NCBI GenBank assembly: GCA_030614305.1
Contig: JAUWKH010000121.1
Location: 1-5,804 of the forward strand
DNA: 5,804 bases
Source of the DNA: Bacteroidota bacterium
GTDB lineage: Bacteria > Bacteroidota > Bacteroidia > Bacteroidales > JADFUO01
Reading direction: 5' to 3'
Part shown: one piece after another, positions 5,020 through 5,804 of the stretch
How positions within the stretch are numbered: the first letter of the stretch is position 1
How the letters are laid out: each line of letters begins with the position of its first letter
Translations under genes and position numbers: made by a program
Notes under the pieces: model-generated
The model's database searches: none
What the model was told of the DNA's origin: nothing
The model's input: only the letters and a program-made list of their open reading frames with translations

Positions 5020-5804
5020 ATGAATATTAGGTCTTTAAGGATATTTATTTTTTTTATATTTATTTTACCTGTAATTGTTTTTAACAAAGCAAATGCTCAA
5101 AAAGTGGCATTGGTCTTAAGCGGTGGAGGTGCAAAAGGAGTTTCACATATCGGGGTTCTGAAGGCTTTGGAAGAAAATAATATTCCGATTGATTATATCA
5201 CCGGCACATCAATGGGAGCTTTAATTGGTGGATTATATGCCAGCGGTTATTCACCTGATGAAATTGAAAATCTTATAACATCCGATGAATTTAAACGATG
5301 GGTATTAGGTGTTATTAATGATAAATATGAATATTTTTTTAAAGAAGAAAGTCCGAATGCTTCATGGGTAAATTTTTCGTTTAATTATAAAAAAAATATT
5401 GAGTCCTTATTATCTGCCAATATTATCTCACCTTTTGAGATGGATTTTATGTTTATGGAAATATTTGCCGGTGCAAGTGCTGCTTCAGGATATAATTTTG
5501 ATAGTTTATATATTCCTTTCAGATGTGTGGCTTCTGATATTGATTCAAACAAGTCAGTAGTTTTATCAAAAGGACAGTTGGGCGATGCTATCAGAGCATC
5601 TGCAACTTTTCCATTTTATTTTAAACCTATCAAAATTAATGAGAAGTTGTTATTTGACGGCGGAATGTACAATAATTTCCCATCAGATGTGGCATTTAAA
5701 GATTTTTCGCCGGATGTTATTATCGGAAGCAAAGCTGCAGGAAATTATAAATCTCCCAAACAGGATGATATTATCTCCCAGATACAAAACATGCTGATGG
5801 AAAA
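5020..5804 (+). CDS. Secreted patatin-like phospholipase (3' end outside window)
   Basis: Lipid acyl hydrolase, N-terminal 261 codons visible, running off the right edge. Seen: a signal peptide with basic start (MNIRSLR), hydrophobic core to about residue 21 and probable cleavage after ANA at 24-26; then the complete patatin core: oxyanion loop GGGAKG at 35-40, nucleophile elbow GTSMG with Ser64, and catalytic Asp213 in DGG. The catalytic Ser-Asp dyad is thus intact, and export to the periplasm or outer membrane is predicted. Long Bacteroidota patatins commonly continue into a POTRA/BamA-like beta-barrel (PlpD-type secretion), but that part would lie outside the window. ATG at 5020 is chosen because it directly precedes a good signal peptide. 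It is separated from the ATPase operon by 81 bp and has no evident functional link to it. No convincing promoter is visible in the gap. Confidence 0.9.
   Translation, partial: MNIRSLRIFIFFIFILPVIVFNKANAQKVALVLSGGGAKGVSHIGVLKALEENNIPIDYITGTSMGALIGGLYASGYSPDEIENLITSDEFKRWVLGVINDKYEYFFKEESPNASWVNFSFNYKKNIESLLSANIISPFEMDFMFMEIFAGASAASGYNFDSLYIPFRCVASDIDSNKSVVLSKGQLGDAIRASATFPFYFKPIKINEKLLFDGGMYNNFPSDVAFKDFSPDVIIGSKAAGNYKSPKQDDIISQIQNMLME

Noticed and set aside
5585..5797. Open reading frame of 70 codons on the plus strand
   Set aside because: It is an alternative frame within the patatin domain, whose DGG motif and continuous frame are clear.

Overview
The window looks like chromosomal DNA of a Bacteroidota bacterium, probably an anaerobic or sediment-type lineage. 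The reasons are: strongly AT-rich DNA; no Shine-Dalgarno sequences before the genes, only A/T-rich leaders; a textbook Bacteroidota-type promoter (TTTG, 20 bp, TAnnTTTG) before the main operon; and a kinase-RapZ fusion protein of a kind I associate with this phylum. Genus cannot be told from the window.

Layout. Positions 1-1466 (minus strand) hold a gene running off the left edge. It encodes an aminoglycoside/choline-kinase-like phosphotransferase fused to a RapZ C-terminal domain, and it must start at a non-ATG codon. Positions 1467-1805 are a very AT-rich divergent intergenic region. Its right part carries the operon promoter, two GAAC-N4-GTTC inverted repeats placed on that promoter, and a perfect 14-bp tandem duplication just before the first start codon. 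Positions 1806-4938 hold a tight five-gene plus-strand operon: a DUF134 (UPF0251) helix-turn-helix protein with two added zinc-ribbon-like modules; two small NifX/orange-protein-type metal-cluster-binding proteins; and two MinD/Mrp-type P-loop ATPases, each with an inserted 2[4Fe-4S] ferredoxin domain. Positions 5020-5804 hold the beginning of a secreted patatin-like phospholipase that runs off the right edge.

How the genes may work together. The two ATPases have the architecture of the paired ferredoxin-MinD proteins of the orange protein (ORP) clusters of Desulfovibrio, and the NifX-type proteins belong to the family that carries Mo-Fe or Mo-Cu cofactors. No nitrogenase structural or cofactor genes are visible. 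The operon is therefore best read as an ORP-like metal-cluster system of unknown physiological role, not as part of nitrogen fixation. The first gene is the natural candidate for its regulator, and the paired inverted repeats over the promoter are the natural candidate for its operator. This self-regulated unit is the most interesting thing in the window. The two flanking genes (kinase-RapZ and patatin) show no obvious functional link to it.
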